Assembly: GCF_002234595.1 (NCBI RefSeq)
Contig: NZ_NMUL01000007.1
Coordinates: 434,001-498,000, forward strand
From: Amycolatopsis vastitatis
GTDB taxonomy: Bacteria; Actinomycetota; Actinomycetes; Mycobacteriales; Pseudonocardiaceae
Direction: 5' to 3'
DNA length: 64,000 bases
The notes beneath the pieces are model-generated. The model had not been told where the DNA came from and did not search any database. It saw only the letters and a program-made list of their open reading frames with translations. The translations under genes and the position numbers were made by a program. Below, piece by piece: positions 14,370 to 23,085 of this stretch. Each line of letters starts with the position of its first letter. The stretch's first letter is position 1.

Positions 14370-16915
14370 CCGCGGCTCCTCAGTTCCACGAGCTCCGCCA
14401 GCTCCGTGTCGGACAGTTCCGTCAGGGCCGCTTCGCCGCCGGCCAGGACCGCGTCGGCCAGCGCCCGTTTCTCCCGCAGCATCGCCGCGATCCGGTCCTC
14501 GACCGTGCCCTCGGCGACGAGCCGGTGCACCTGCACCGGCCGCGTCTGCCCGATCCGGTACGCCCGGTCGGTCGCCTGGTCCTCCACCGCCGGGTTCCAC
14601 CAGCGGTCGAAGTGCACGACGTGGTCGGCGCGCGTGAGGTTCAGCCCGGTCCCGGCCGCCTTGAGCGACAGCAGGAACACCGGCACCTCGCCGTCCTGGA
14701 ACCGGGTGACGAGTTCTTCGCGGCGGGCCACCGGCGTGCCGCCGTGCAGCAGCTGCGTCGCGATCCCGCGGGCGGCCAGGTGTTTCTCCAGCAGCCGCGC
14801 CATGGCGACGTACTGGGTGAAGACCAGCACCGCGCCGCCCTCGGCGAGGATCGTGTCCAGCAGCTCGTCGAGCAGCTCCAGCTTGCCCGAGCGGCCGCCG
14901 GGCTCTTTGAGGTACTGAGCCGGGTGGTTGCAGATCTGCTTCAGCGCGGTGAGCAGCTTGACGATCCGGCCACGCCGGGCCATGCCGTCGCTCGCGGCGA
15001 TCTCGGCCATCATCTCCCGCACGACCGCCTCGTACAGCGCGACCTGGTCCGCGCTCAAGCCCACCGGCCGGTCGGTCTCGGTCTTCGCCGGCAGCTCCGG
15101 CGCGATCCCGGGATCGGACTTGCGGCGCCGCAGCAGGAACGGCCGCAGCAACCTGGCCAGCCGTTCCGCCGCGCCCGCGTCCCCGGCCTCGATCGGCTTC
15201 GCCCAGCGCGCCCGGAACTCGCTCAGCGACCCCAGCAGGCCCGGTGCCGTCCAGTCGAGGATCGCCCACAGCTCCGACAGCGTGTTCTCGACTGGCGTGC
15301 CGGTCAGCGCCACCCGCGCCGCCGCGGGCACCAGCCGCAACGCCTTCGCCGTGCCCGAGCGGTGATTCTTCACGTGCTGGGCCTCGTCGGCGACCAGCAA
15401 CCCCCAGCGCACCCCCGCCAGCGGCGCGGGATCCGTGCGCAACGTGCCGTAGGTGGTCAGGACGAACCCGTCGAGGTGCTCGAGCGAGCGGGCGCTGCCG
15501 TGGAAGCGCCGCACCGGCACGCCGGGGGCGAAGCGGCGGATCTCGCGTTCCCAGTTGCCCAGCAGCGACGCCGGGCACACCACCAGGGTCGCACCCGAAG
15601 CCCGGTGCAGGTGCAGCGCGATCAGCGTGACCGTCTTGCCCAGCCCCATGTCGTCGGCGAGGCAGCCGCCGAGCCCGAGCCCGGTGACCGTGGCCAGCCA
15701 CTGCAGCCCGCGCAGCTGGTAGTCCCGCAACGTCGCGGCCAGCCCGGCCGGGGGCGCCTGCGGTTCCGGCGGCTCGGCCAGCCGTTCCCGCAGCCGCGCC
15801 AGCCAGCCGTCGGTGACCACCTCGACGGGCTCTCCGTCGACTTCCGTGGTTCCCGACAGCACCGCGCCGAGTGCGTCGACCGGGGTCAGCGGCTTCAGCG
15901 TCCGCTCCCTGGCCTTCGCCGCCAGCGCCGGATCGACCAGGACCCACCGGTCCCGCAGCCGCACCACCGGACGGCGGGCCTCGGCGAGCGCGTCCAGCTC
16001 CGCCTCGGTCAGCACCTCACCGCCGAGGGCGAGCTGCCAGTCGAACGCCAAGGCCCGCCCGCCGCCGAAGAACGACGGCAGGTCACCCGGGGTGTCCCCG
16101 GCCCGGACGACGGCACGGGCGGTCAGCGACCCCGCCAGCTCGGCCGGCCAGTGCACGTCGATCCCGGCCGCCGCCAGCCGCGGCGCCGCGGTGGCGACCA
16201 GCTCGGTCACGTCGTCCTCGCCGAGCGCCAGTTCGTCCGGCACCGCCGAGGTCAGCAGCGGGCCCAGCGCCGGCCACACCTGCGCGGCCCGGCGCAAGGC
16301 CAGCACGACGTCGATGCGGGCCCGCGGCCCGAACCGCCCGGTCTCCCACAGTTGCGCCGCGTCGGCGACCTGGCCCGGCTCGGCGAGGCTGTGCACCTGC
16401 ACCACGGCGTGGAAGCGGCCTGCCGCGAACCCCTCCGGCGCTTCCACCCGCAGCGACACCCGGATGCCCGAGTCCAGGCCGGCGGCCAGCTCGTCCGCCC
16501 AGTCACGCAGGGAATCCGCGCGCTGCGGCGCCACCGCGGCGAACAACCGCGTCCCGGCCGCCTTCGCCGCGGCAGGCGTGCGCGGCAGCGTGTCGGCGAC
16601 GGCGTCGAGGAACGCCCGCAGCAGCGGGCCCGGCGCACGGCCGTCCGGGGGCATCGCCGCGGCGAGGTCCCGCAGCCACGCGGCTTCGGCCGGTTCGAGG
16701 GGACCGACGCGCCAGGCGTCGTGCCCGGCCTCGGTGACCCCCGGCAGCAGCCGTCCCGCCGCCACCAGCCGCAGCGCGGCCTTCGCCGCGGTCGCCCAGA
16801 ACGCGTCGGCGCCGCCCAGCAGCTCCGGCAGACCGTCCACAATGGAGAGATCGCGGCCGTCGACGCGCAGGCGTCCCGCCCGCGGTGGTTCGCCCGGTTC
16901 GAAGTGGACGTTCAG
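14366..16915 (-). CDS. SNF2-family DEAD-like helicase (CTG start)
   Basis: 849-residue SNF2/RapA-type ATPase. After an N-terminal SNF2-associated region of about 400 residues come the motor motifs: LADDMGLGKTVTLIALHL (motif I), VVCPASLLGNWEREI (Ia), LLVADEAQHVKN (II, DEAQ), ALTGTPVENTLSELW (III) and, in the C-terminal helicase half, LLSLKAAGTGLNLTRADHVVHFDRWWNPAVEDQATDRAYRIGQ (V/VI). No ATG or GTG is available near the N-terminus; CTG at 16915 has GGGAGG 8 nt upstream and forms a CTGA overlap with the permease stop, and it places NVHFEPGEPPRAG at the N-terminus as I would expect for the family. Confidence 0.9.
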   Translation of the reverse strand: MNVHFEPGEPPRAGRLRVDGRDLSIVDGLPELLGGADAFWATAAKAALRLVAAGRLLPGVTEAGHDAWRVGPLEPAEAAWLRDLAAAMPPDGRAPGPLLRAFLDAVADTLPRTPAAAKAAGTRLFAAVAPQRADSLRDWADELAAGLDSGIRVSLRVEAPEGFAAGRFHAVVQVHSLAEPGQVADAAQLWETGRFGPRARIDVVLALRRAAQVWPALGPLLTSAVPDELALGEDDVTELVATAAPRLAAAGIDVHWPAELAGSLTARAVVRAGDTPGDLPSFFGGGRALAFDWQLALGGEVLTEAELDALAEARRPVVRLRDRWVLVDPALAAKARERTLKPLTPVDALGAVLSGTTEVDGEPVEVVTDGWLARLRERLAEPPEPQAPPAGLAATLRDYQLRGLQWLATVTGLGLGGCLADDMGLGKTVTLIALHLHRASGATLVVCPASLLGNWEREIRRFAPGVPVRRFHGSARSLEHLDGFVLTTYGTLRTDPAPLAGVRWGLLVADEAQHVKNHRSGTAKALRLVPAAARVALTGTPVENTLSELWAILDWTAPGLLGSLSEFRARWAKPIEAGDAGAAERLARLLRPFLLRRRKSDPGIAPELPAKTETDRPVGLSADQVALYEAVVREMMAEIAASDGMARRGRIVKLLTALKQICNHPAQYLKEPGGRSGKLELLDELLDTILAEGGAVLVFTQYVAMARLLEKHLAARGIATQLLHGGTPVARREELVTRFQDGEVPVFLLSLKAAGTGLNLTRADHVVHFDRWWNPAVEDQATDRAYRIGQTRPVQVHRLVAEGTVEDRIAAMLREKRALADAVLAGGEAALTELSDTELAELVELRSRG

Positions 16916-17694
16916 TTCCCCAGCCTCCCGTATCGGCGCACGGACAACGGCACGAACACCGCGAGCAGCACCAGCGGCCAGAGCACCGCCATGAGCACCG
17001 GGTGCGTGCTCACCCAGGAGTCCCCGGCGGCTCCGGGGTTGCCGAACAGCACCCGCGCCGCGGTCACCGTGGAGGACAACGGGTTCCACTCCGCCACGGT
17101 TCCCAGCCAGGCCGGCATCGTCGCGGTCGCCACGAACGCGCTCGAGAGGAACCCGAACGGGAACTCCAGCGTCTGCGCGAGCGTCACCATCGACGGGTCC
17201 GAGGTCAGCAGGCCCAGGGAGATCCCGGCCCACACCAGCGCCGTCCGCAGCAGGAGCAGCAACCCCAGCGCGGCGAGGGTTTCGCCGAGGCTGCCGTGCG
17301 GGCGCCAGCCGACCGCGTAGCCGCAGCCCACCAGCACCGCCAAGGCGAGCACCGCGTTCGCCAGGTCCGCGGCCACCCGCCCGGTCAGCACCGCCGACGG
17401 CGCCATCGGCAGCGACCGGAACCGGTCGGTGACGCCCTTGGCCGCGTCGTCCAGCACCGCGATCATCGTCCCCGACAACCCGAACGCCATCGTCATCGCG
17501 AACATCCCCGGCATCAGGAACTCGCGGTAGGAACCGCCGCCGGGCACGCTCATCCCGCCGCCGAGCAGGTAGGCGAAGATCAGCACCATCAGGATCGGGA
17601 ACGCCACCACGGTGGCCAGCCGGGCCGGCCGCCGCGCCAGCTGCGCCAGATAACGCTGTGCCATCGTCCAGCCGTCTTCGATCGTCCACCTCAT
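16912..17694 (-). CDS. ABC transporter permease (DrrB-like, ABC-2)
   Basis: 260-residue ABC-2 type permease with six hydrophobic segments: VVAFPILMVLIFAYLLGGG, FAMTMAFGLSGTMIAVLDD, LANAVLALAVLVGCGYAVGW, LGLLLLLRTALVWAGISLGLL and a final WPLVLLAVFVPLSV. The GVTDRFRSLPMAPSAVLTGR loop is typical of DrrB exporters of drugs or lipids. Its ATG overlaps the ATPase stop, and its own stop is embedded in the SNF2 CTG start. Confidence 0.9.
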   Translation of the reverse strand: MRWTIEDGWTMAQRYLAQLARRPARLATVVAFPILMVLIFAYLLGGGMSVPGGGSYREFLMPGMFAMTMAFGLSGTMIAVLDDAAKGVTDRFRSLPMAPSAVLTGRVAADLANAVLALAVLVGCGYAVGWRPHGSLGETLAALGLLLLLRTALVWAGISLGLLTSDPSMVTLAQTLEFPFGFLSSAFVATATMPAWLGTVAEWNPLSSTVTAARVLFGNPGAAGDSWVSTHPVLMAVLWPLVLLAVFVPLSVRRYGRLGN

Positions 17695-18620
17695 CGCGCC
17701 ACCTTTCCGGTCAGCTCCAGGAAGACTTCGTCCAGCGTCGGGTGCCGCAGGGCCACGTCGGCGACCGCCAGTTCGGTCGCCGCCAGCTCGCGGACGAGGT
17801 CGGTCAGCATCGATGGCTCGGCCGGTGCGCTCACCTTCAGTTCCTCGGTGGCCGGCGCCGCTCCGGTGACCCGGGCGAGCAGTGCCGCCGCCGCGCCGAG
17901 GGTGTCCGGATCGGTCAGCACCAGCTCGATCCGGGTCGCGTTCAGGGAACCCTTCAGCTCGGCCGGGGTGCCTTCGGCGATCACCCGGCCGTGCTCCACC
18001 AGCGAGATCCGGTCGGCCAGCCGATCGGCCTCCTCCAGGTACTGCGTCGTGAGCAGCACCGTCGTCCCGTCCGCGACCAGGGACCGCACCGCCCGCCAGA
18101 CCTCGGTGCGGCTGCGCGGGTCCAGCCCGGTCGTCGGCTCGTCGAGGAACAGCACCCGCGGCGCGGCCAGCAGTGAGGCGGCCAGGTCCAGCCGTCGCCG
18201 CATCCCGCCGGAGTACGCCGAAACCGGCTTCGAGCCGGTGTCCGCCAGGCCGAAGCGTTCCAGCAGGTCGTCGGCGCGGCGCACCGCCTCCCGGCGGCCC
18301 AGGTGGTGCAGCCGCCCGAAGAGGATCAGGTTCTGCCGCCCCGACAGGATTTCGTCGACGGCGGCCTGCTGGCCGACCAGCCCGATCGCCGAGCGAACCT
18401 TCGCCGGCTGGGCCGCCACGTCGAACCCGGCCACCCGCGCGACGCCGCCGTCGTGGCGCAGCAGCGTGGACAGCACGCGCACGGCCGTCGTCTTGCCCGC
18501 GCCGTTGGGTCCCAGCAGGCCGCACAGCATGCCGGCCGGGACGGAGAGATCGAACCCGTCGAGGGCGAAAGCGTCGCCGTAGCGCTTGCGAAGCCCCTCG
18601 GCGTGGATCTGCGGAGTCAT
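17691..18620 (-). CDS. ABC transporter ATP-binding protein (DrrA-like)
   Basis: 309-residue ATPase with Walker A GPNGAGKTT, Q-loop region VGQQAAVDEILSGRQNL, signature YSGGMRRRLDLA and Walker B RVLFLDEPTTGLD, then a DrrA-type C-terminal extension ending LRHPTLDEVFLELTGK. With the permease it should form a daunorubicin-resistance-like exporter. The first gene of a four-gene operon, it is divergent from a TetR regulator, with two operator copies in front of it. Confidence 0.93.
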   Translation of the reverse strand: MTPQIHAEGLRKRYGDAFALDGFDLSVPAGMLCGLLGPNGAGKTTAVRVLSTLLRHDGGVARVAGFDVAAQPAKVRSAIGLVGQQAAVDEILSGRQNLILFGRLHHLGRREAVRRADDLLERFGLADTGSKPVSAYSGGMRRRLDLAASLLAAPRVLFLDEPTTGLDPRSRTEVWRAVRSLVADGTTVLLTTQYLEEADRLADRISLVEHGRVIAEGTPAELKGSLNATRIELVLTDPDTLGAAAALLARVTGAAPATEELKVSAPAEPSMLTDLVRELAATELAVADVALRHPTLDEVFLELTGKVAR

Positions 18621-18633
18621 CCTGCCCCCAAAC

Positions 18634-18684
18634 TCTGTACTGTGTACGGAGAAGAGGTTAGCACAACTCTGTACGTTGTACGGA
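18634..18684. promoter_or_regulatory. Tandem TetR operators TCTGTACnnTGTACGGA
   Basis: Two near-identical 17-bp dyads, TCTGTACTGTGTACGGA at 18634-18650 and TCTGTACGTTGTACGGA at 18668-18684, 34 bp apart, between the exporter operon and its divergent TetR gene. GTAC...GTAC symmetry and repetition make these the probable binding sites of the TetR protein, controlling both directions. Confidence 0.75.
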
Positions 18685-18699
18685 AAACAGGTGGGCAGA

Positions 18700-19476
18700 A
18701 TGGCCGGCGTGAGCACGCAGGAGAACGGCGACGGCGACCCCCGGCGGGCGATCGAGCTGCTCTGGGGCGTCTCGGCACCCCCGCGCCGCGGCCCGAAACC
18801 CAAGCTGACCACGGCCGACGTCGTGCGGGCGGCCGTCACCGTGGCCGACGCCGACGACATCGAAGCCGTCACCATCCGCCGCGTCGCCGAGCAGCTCGGC
18901 GTCTCCCCCATGTCGCTCTACACCTACGTGCCCGGCCGCGCCGAGCTGCTCGACCTGATGATCGACCACGCTCACGGCGAGCTGCCGGAGCCCGGGGAAG
19001 GGCTCGGATGGCGCGCCGCGCTGACTGCGATCGCCGAAGCCCAGTGGGCGCTGTTCCACCGCCACCCCTGGCTGCTGCAGGTCACCACCAGCCGCTCGGC
19101 GCTGGGCCCGAACAGCTTCGCCAAGTACGAGCGTGAGCTGCGGGCGGTCGAGGGCATCGGCCTCGGCGACGTCGAGATGGACGCCGTGGTCAGTGTCGTC
19201 ACCGGCCTGGTCCGGGCCACCGCGCGCAGCTCGCTCGACAACGCCCGCCTCGTCCGCTCCAGCGGCATGACCGACGCCCAGTGGTGGGAGCGCGCCGCGC
19301 CGGTCCTGGCCGGCATCCCGGCCGCCGACGCGGCGCACTACCCGATCTCCTCGCGGGTCGGCCAAGCTGCCGGTGAGGCCCACAACGCCGCCGAGAACCC
19401 GGCCTACGCCTTCCGCTTCGGCCTCGCCCGCGTCCTCGGCGGGATCGAAGTGCTCGTGTCAGAGCGTCAGCAGTAA
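18700..19476 (+). CDS. TetR-family regulator (TetR_C-type)
   Basis: 258 residues. An N-terminal extension precedes the HTH LTTADVVRAAVTVADADDIEAVTIRRVAEQLGVSPMSLYTYVPGRAELLDLMIDHAHGE. The long C-terminal domain with WRAALTAIAEAQWALFHRHPWLLQV is typical of the TetR subgroup next to drug exporters. A GTG at 18709 is an alternative start. It probably represses the DrrAB-SNF2-SWIM operon. Its 3' end overlaps that of the convergent P450 gene by 18 nt. Confidence 0.9.
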   Translation: MAGVSTQENGDGDPRRAIELLWGVSAPPRRGPKPKLTTADVVRAAVTVADADDIEAVTIRRVAEQLGVSPMSLYTYVPGRAELLDLMIDHAHGELPEPGEGLGWRAALTAIAEAQWALFHRHPWLLQVTTSRSALGPNSFAKYERELRAVEGIGLGDVEMDAVVSVVTGLVRATARSSLDNARLVRSSGMTDAQWWERAAPVLAGIPAADAAHYPISSRVGQAAGEAHNAAENPAYAFRFGLARVLGGIEVLVSERQQ

Positions 19477-20634
19477 CCGCGCCGGACGCCAGGTCCCGCC
19501 GTCGGGGGCCCGGGGGACGTCCTCGGCGAGCGCCAGGTCCGGGAAGCGCGCGAAGAGCGACGACAACGCCACCTCGGTCTGCACCCGCGAAATCGAAGCA
19601 CCCAGGCAGAAGTGCGGCCCGTGCGAGAACCCCAGCTGCGGCGGCCCGGAGCGGGTGACGTCGAAGCGGTCCGGGCCGGCGAACGCCCGCGGGTCGCGGT
19701 CGGCGGCCACCATCGCCGCCGTCACCCGCTCGCCCTTCCGGATGAGCTCCCCGTCGATCTCGACGTCCTCGCGCGCGAACCGCGGCGTGGTCAGCAGCTG
19801 CGGGCTGCACCAGCGCATCAGCTCCTCGACCGCACCCGGCCACAACCCGGCGTCCGCGCGCAGCAGGTCCAGCTGGTCCGGGTGCCGCAGCAGCACTTCG
19901 ACGGCGTTGGCAATGAGGTTCACCGGCGTCTGCCCGCCCAGGACCAGGTGCCAGACCAGGGTGACCAGCTCGGTGTCGGTGAGCCGGTCACCGTCCTCGG
20001 CCTGGGCCCGCACCAGGTCGCCGACGAGGTCGTCACCCGGCTCGGCCCGGCTGCGCGCCACCGCCTCCTTGGCGCCCTCGATGATCGCCGGGATCGCCCC
20101 GGCGAAGTCTGGGCCCATCCCGCTCGCGACGGCAGCGCCGTACTCGCGCCAGCGCGGCCGGTCGGTCCCGGGAATGCCGACCAGCTCGCAGATGACGTCG
20201 ATCGGCAGCGGCCGCGCGAAGTGCGGTACCAGGTCGACGACGCCGTCTTCGGCGTGCTGGGGCAGCTCGTCGAGCAGCTCGCCGGTGATCGCCTCCAGCC
20301 GGGGCCGCAGCTGGGCGGCCCGCTTCGGCGTGAACGCCGGGGCGACCAGCCGCCGCAGCCGCAGGTGCTCCGGCCCATCCTTCTCGGACATCGTCTCCAG
20401 GTACGCCAGGCAGTGCTCCGGGATGCCGGGCGGGCGCAGGAAGCTGCCGGAGTTCACCTCGAACCGGGGATCGGTCAGCATCGCGCGCGCTTCCGCGTAG
20501 CGGGTCACGGCCCAGAACGGGCCGAAACCGGGGATGACCAGCTTGGCCACCGCGCTGACTTCCCGCGCCTGGTCGTAGGCGGTGAACGGGTCGGTGAGCA
20601 CCTTCATGTCGGTCAGGTCGATCTCGGGGGTCAT
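19459..20634 (-). CDS. Cytochrome P450
   Basis: 391-residue soluble bacterial P450. The haem-binding loop is FSHGPHFCLGASISR (Cys ligand near residue 340); DPRAFAGPDRFDVTRSG precedes it. The I-helix reads VWHLVLGGQTPVNLIANAVEVLL, where the usual AGxxT acid/threonine pair is replaced by LGGQTP, which suggests an altered oxygen-activation site. MGPDF/ARPLP stretches resemble the CYP105/107-type catabolic and biosynthetic enzymes. No ferredoxin gene adjoins it. It is divergent from a TetR gene across 86 bp. Confidence 0.92.
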   Translation of the reverse strand: MTPEIDLTDMKVLTDPFTAYDQAREVSAVAKLVIPGFGPFWAVTRYAEARAMLTDPRFEVNSGSFLRPPGIPEHCLAYLETMSEKDGPEHLRLRRLVAPAFTPKRAAQLRPRLEAITGELLDELPQHAEDGVVDLVPHFARPLPIDVICELVGIPGTDRPRWREYGAAVASGMGPDFAGAIPAIIEGAKEAVARSRAEPGDDLVGDLVRAQAEDGDRLTDTELVTLVWHLVLGGQTPVNLIANAVEVLLRHPDQLDLLRADAGLWPGAVEELMRWCSPQLLTTPRFAREDVEIDGELIRKGERVTAAMVAADRDPRAFAGPDRFDVTRSGPPQLGFSHGPHFCLGASISRVQTEVALSSLFARFPDLALAEDVPRAPDGGTWRPARLLLTL

Positions 20635-20720
20635 CCACCACTCCAGATGTTCAAATCAGATGTTCTTATCATCTCAGTGGTCACGGTATCTTGATCCGCG
20701 ACGCCGGGGCAAGGAGGACG

Positions 20721-21791
20721 ATGGTCAGGCTCAGCAGGGCGCAGACCCAGGAACGCAACCGCGCGAAGGTGCTCGCCGCGGCCCGGGACGAGTTCGCCCG
20801 CCGCGGCTTCCGCGAGGCCAAGGTCGACGTCATCGCCGAACGCGCCGAGCTCACCCGCGGCGCGGTCTACTCCAACTTCCCCGGCAAACGGGCCCTGTAC
20901 TTCGCCGTCCTGGCCGACCTCGCCGAACGCGCCCCCCGGCACGCCACCCCGCCGCCGGACCCGAGTGCCGCCGACGTCCTGGCCGCGTTCGCCCGCGCCT
21001 GGGTCGCCCGGCTCCCCCTCGCCACCGACAGCGACAGCGACGACGCCCGCCTCGCCCGCGACCTGCTCCCGGAAATCCTCGCCGACGAGCACACCCGCCT
21101 CCCCTTCTCGCAGCTCATGCGGGTCGAGGCGATCCTGCTCGGGCTCGCCCTCGAACGCCTCCGCCCGGGACGGCGCCTCGTCCGGGTCGCCGAAGCCGCC
21201 CTCACCACGCTGCACGGCGCGAGCCAGCTCGCCGCCGCCGCGCCCGGCTTCGGCGAGCCGTTCCACGTCGTCACCGCGTGCGCCGCGCTCCTGGACCTCG
21301 GCCTGAGCGACGGCTGGCCGGCCGAACCCCCGATCACCACCCAGGCCCGGCCCGCCGGCGACCCGTGGCACCCACCGGCGGCGACCGACCTGCTGACCGG
21401 CGAGACCGTGCGTCCCGGCGACGGCGTCGTCACCGTCCTCGGCCTGCACCGCGCGTCGGCGTTCGAGGAAGCCGTCCGCGCCGGCGCGGACGTCACCGCC
21501 GTGCTCGTCACCAGCGACCCCGGCGAACTCGCCCCGCTGACCCGGCTCGCCGTCGCCGACCTGCGCAGCTGCCTCGACCAGGCGATCGCCCCACCCGTAC
21601 GGCCACGGCTGCGGATCATCTGCGACGCCGGGGGCGAACTCGCCGCGGCCGCCGGCGTCACCGCGGTCAGCGACGCCACCGAAACCGCCGTCCGCGTCGA
21701 AGGCGGCCGGATCGTCGCCCGCGCCGAAGGCTTCGGCGCGTGTCACGCGGCGGCTGTCGGTTCGGCCTCCGGCCGTTCGTCGGGTGGGTGA
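20721..21791 (+). CDS. TetR-family regulator with extra C-terminal domain
   Basis: 356 residues, nearly twice the usual TetR length. Residues 1-60 hold the HTH (AAARDEFARRGFREAKVDVIAERAELTRGAVYSNFPGKRALYFAV). The normal helical domain runs to about residue 200. A further 150 residues begin LLTGETVRPGDGVVTVLGLHRASAF and end TETAVRVEGGRIVARAEGFG, with alternating strands and helices that recall a thioredoxin/peroxiredoxin-like fold, though without an obvious catalytic Cys pair. It may sense redox state or a thiol. GGAGG precedes the ATG. AGATGTTC repeats in the space to the P450 may be operators. Confidence 0.82.
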   Translation: MVRLSRAQTQERNRAKVLAAARDEFARRGFREAKVDVIAERAELTRGAVYSNFPGKRALYFAVLADLAERAPRHATPPPDPSAADVLAAFARAWVARLPLATDSDSDDARLARDLLPEILADEHTRLPFSQLMRVEAILLGLALERLRPGRRLVRVAEAALTTLHGASQLAAAAPGFGEPFHVVTACAALLDLGLSDGWPAEPPITTQARPAGDPWHPPAATDLLTGETVRPGDGVVTVLGLHRASAFEEAVRAGADVTAVLVTSDPGELAPLTRLAVADLRSCLDQAIAPPVRPRLRIICDAGGELAAAAGVTAVSDATETAVRVEGGRIVARAEGFGACHAAAVGSASGRSSGG

Positions 21792-21811
21792 ACCGGCCGG
21801 GAGGAGGAGTG

Positions 21812-23083
21812 GTGGCAGACGTCGAGACCGCGGTCGCCGAAGCGTTCCGCGAGGAGTGGGGCCAGGTCGTGGCCACGCTCATCCGGATCACCGGCGACTG
21901 GGACCTCGCCGAGGAGTGCGCCCAGGAAGCCTTCGCCCTCGCCCTGCGCACCTGGCCCCGCGACGGTGTCCCGCAACGGCCCGGCGCCTGGCTCACCACC
22001 ACCGCCCGCAACCGCGCCACCGACCGGATCCGCCGCGAATCCCTCGGCGCCGCCAAGCTCCGGGAGGCCACCCTCGTGCCCGAACCCGACGAACCCGAAC
22101 CCGATGACAGCGGCGTCACCGACGACCGGCTGCGGCTCATCTTCACCTGCTGCCACCCCGCGCTGGCCACCGAAGCCCAGGTCGCGCTCGCCCTGCGCAC
22201 CCTCGCCGGGCTGTCCACCGCCGAGATCGCCCGCGCCTTCCTCGTCCCCGAAGCCACCATGTCCCAGCGGCTCGTGCGGGTGAAACGCAAGATCCGCCAC
22301 GCCCGCATCCCCTACCGCGTGCCCCCCGCGCACCTGCTGCCCGAACGCACCGCCGCCGTGCTCGGCGTGCTGTACCTGACGTTCAACGAGGGCTACTCCG
22401 CCAGCACCGGACCGGACCTGCTCCGCCCCGACCTCGCCGCCGAAGCCGTCCGCCTCACCCGCGTCCTCGCCCAGCTGATGCCCGACGAACCCGAGGTTCT
22501 CGGCCTGCTCGCCCTGGTGCTGCTCCAGCACGCCCGCCGGGCCACCCGCGTCGACGCCGGCGGCGTCCTCGTCCCGCTCGAAGAACAGGACCGCACCCGC
22601 TGGGACGCGGGCGAAATCGCCGAAGGCACCCGGATCCTCGAGACCGCCCTGCGGCGCCGCCGGCCGGGGCCGTACCAGATCCAGGCCGCCATCGCCGCCT
22701 GCCACGCCACCGCCGCCCGTCCAGGCGACACCGACTGGCCCCAGATCGCCGGCCTCTACGACGAGCTGCGCAAGTTCGTCCCCAGCGCGGTCGTCGAACT
22801 CAACCGGGCCATCGCGGTCGGCATGGCCGACGGCCCCGAAGCCGGGCTCGCCCTGCTCGACGAACTGCCGCTCGAGGGCTACCACCTGCTGCCGGCCACG
22901 CGTGCCGACTTCCTCCGCCGCCTCGGCCGTCACGCCGAAGCCGCGCACTGGTACGCCCACGCCCGCGACCTCGCCGGCACCGACGCCGAGCGCACCTACC
23001 TCACGCGAAGAATCTCGGAGGTCGTGTCGGTCGCGGGCGATCCCGCTCGTCGGCAGGATGAACCCCGACCGGAAGGACGCTGA
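21812..23083 (+). CDS. ECF sigma factor, ECF42/DUF6596 type
   Basis: 423 residues. Sigma region 2 is AFREEWGQVVATLIRITGDWDLAEECAQEAFALALRTWP; region 4 is AQVALALRTLAGLSTAEIARAFLVPEATMSQRLVRVKRKI. The remaining 230 residues form the helical, TPR-like extension of the ECF42 group (VLYLTFNEGYSAS, LYDELRKFVPSAVVELNRAIAVG). No anti-sigma factor is encoded; in this group the extension itself controls activity. GGGAGGAGG precedes GTG 21812 (GTG 21809 is equally possible). It is followed 2 nt later by its DGPF partner. Confidence 0.92.
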   Translation: MADVETAVAEAFREEWGQVVATLIRITGDWDLAEECAQEAFALALRTWPRDGVPQRPGAWLTTTARNRATDRIRRESLGAAKLREATLVPEPDEPEPDDSGVTDDRLRLIFTCCHPALATEAQVALALRTLAGLSTAEIARAFLVPEATMSQRLVRVKRKIRHARIPYRVPPAHLLPERTAAVLGVLYLTFNEGYSASTGPDLLRPDLAAEAVRLTRVLAQLMPDEPEVLGLLALVLLQHARRATRVDAGGVLVPLEEQDRTRWDAGEIAEGTRILETALRRRRPGPYQIQAAIAACHATAARPGDTDWPQIAGLYDELRKFVPSAVVELNRAIAVGMADGPEAGLALLDELPLEGYHLLPATRADFLRRLGRHAEAAHWYAHARDLAGTDAERTYLTRRISEVVSVAGDPARRQDEPRPEGR

Positions 23084-23085
23084 CC

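Noticed and set aside
14525..17320. 931-codon open frame on the plus strand opposite the SNF2 gene
   Set aside because: Arg/Pro/Gln-rich composition typical of antisense frames in high-GC DNA, no domain, and the minus strand has full helicase motifs.
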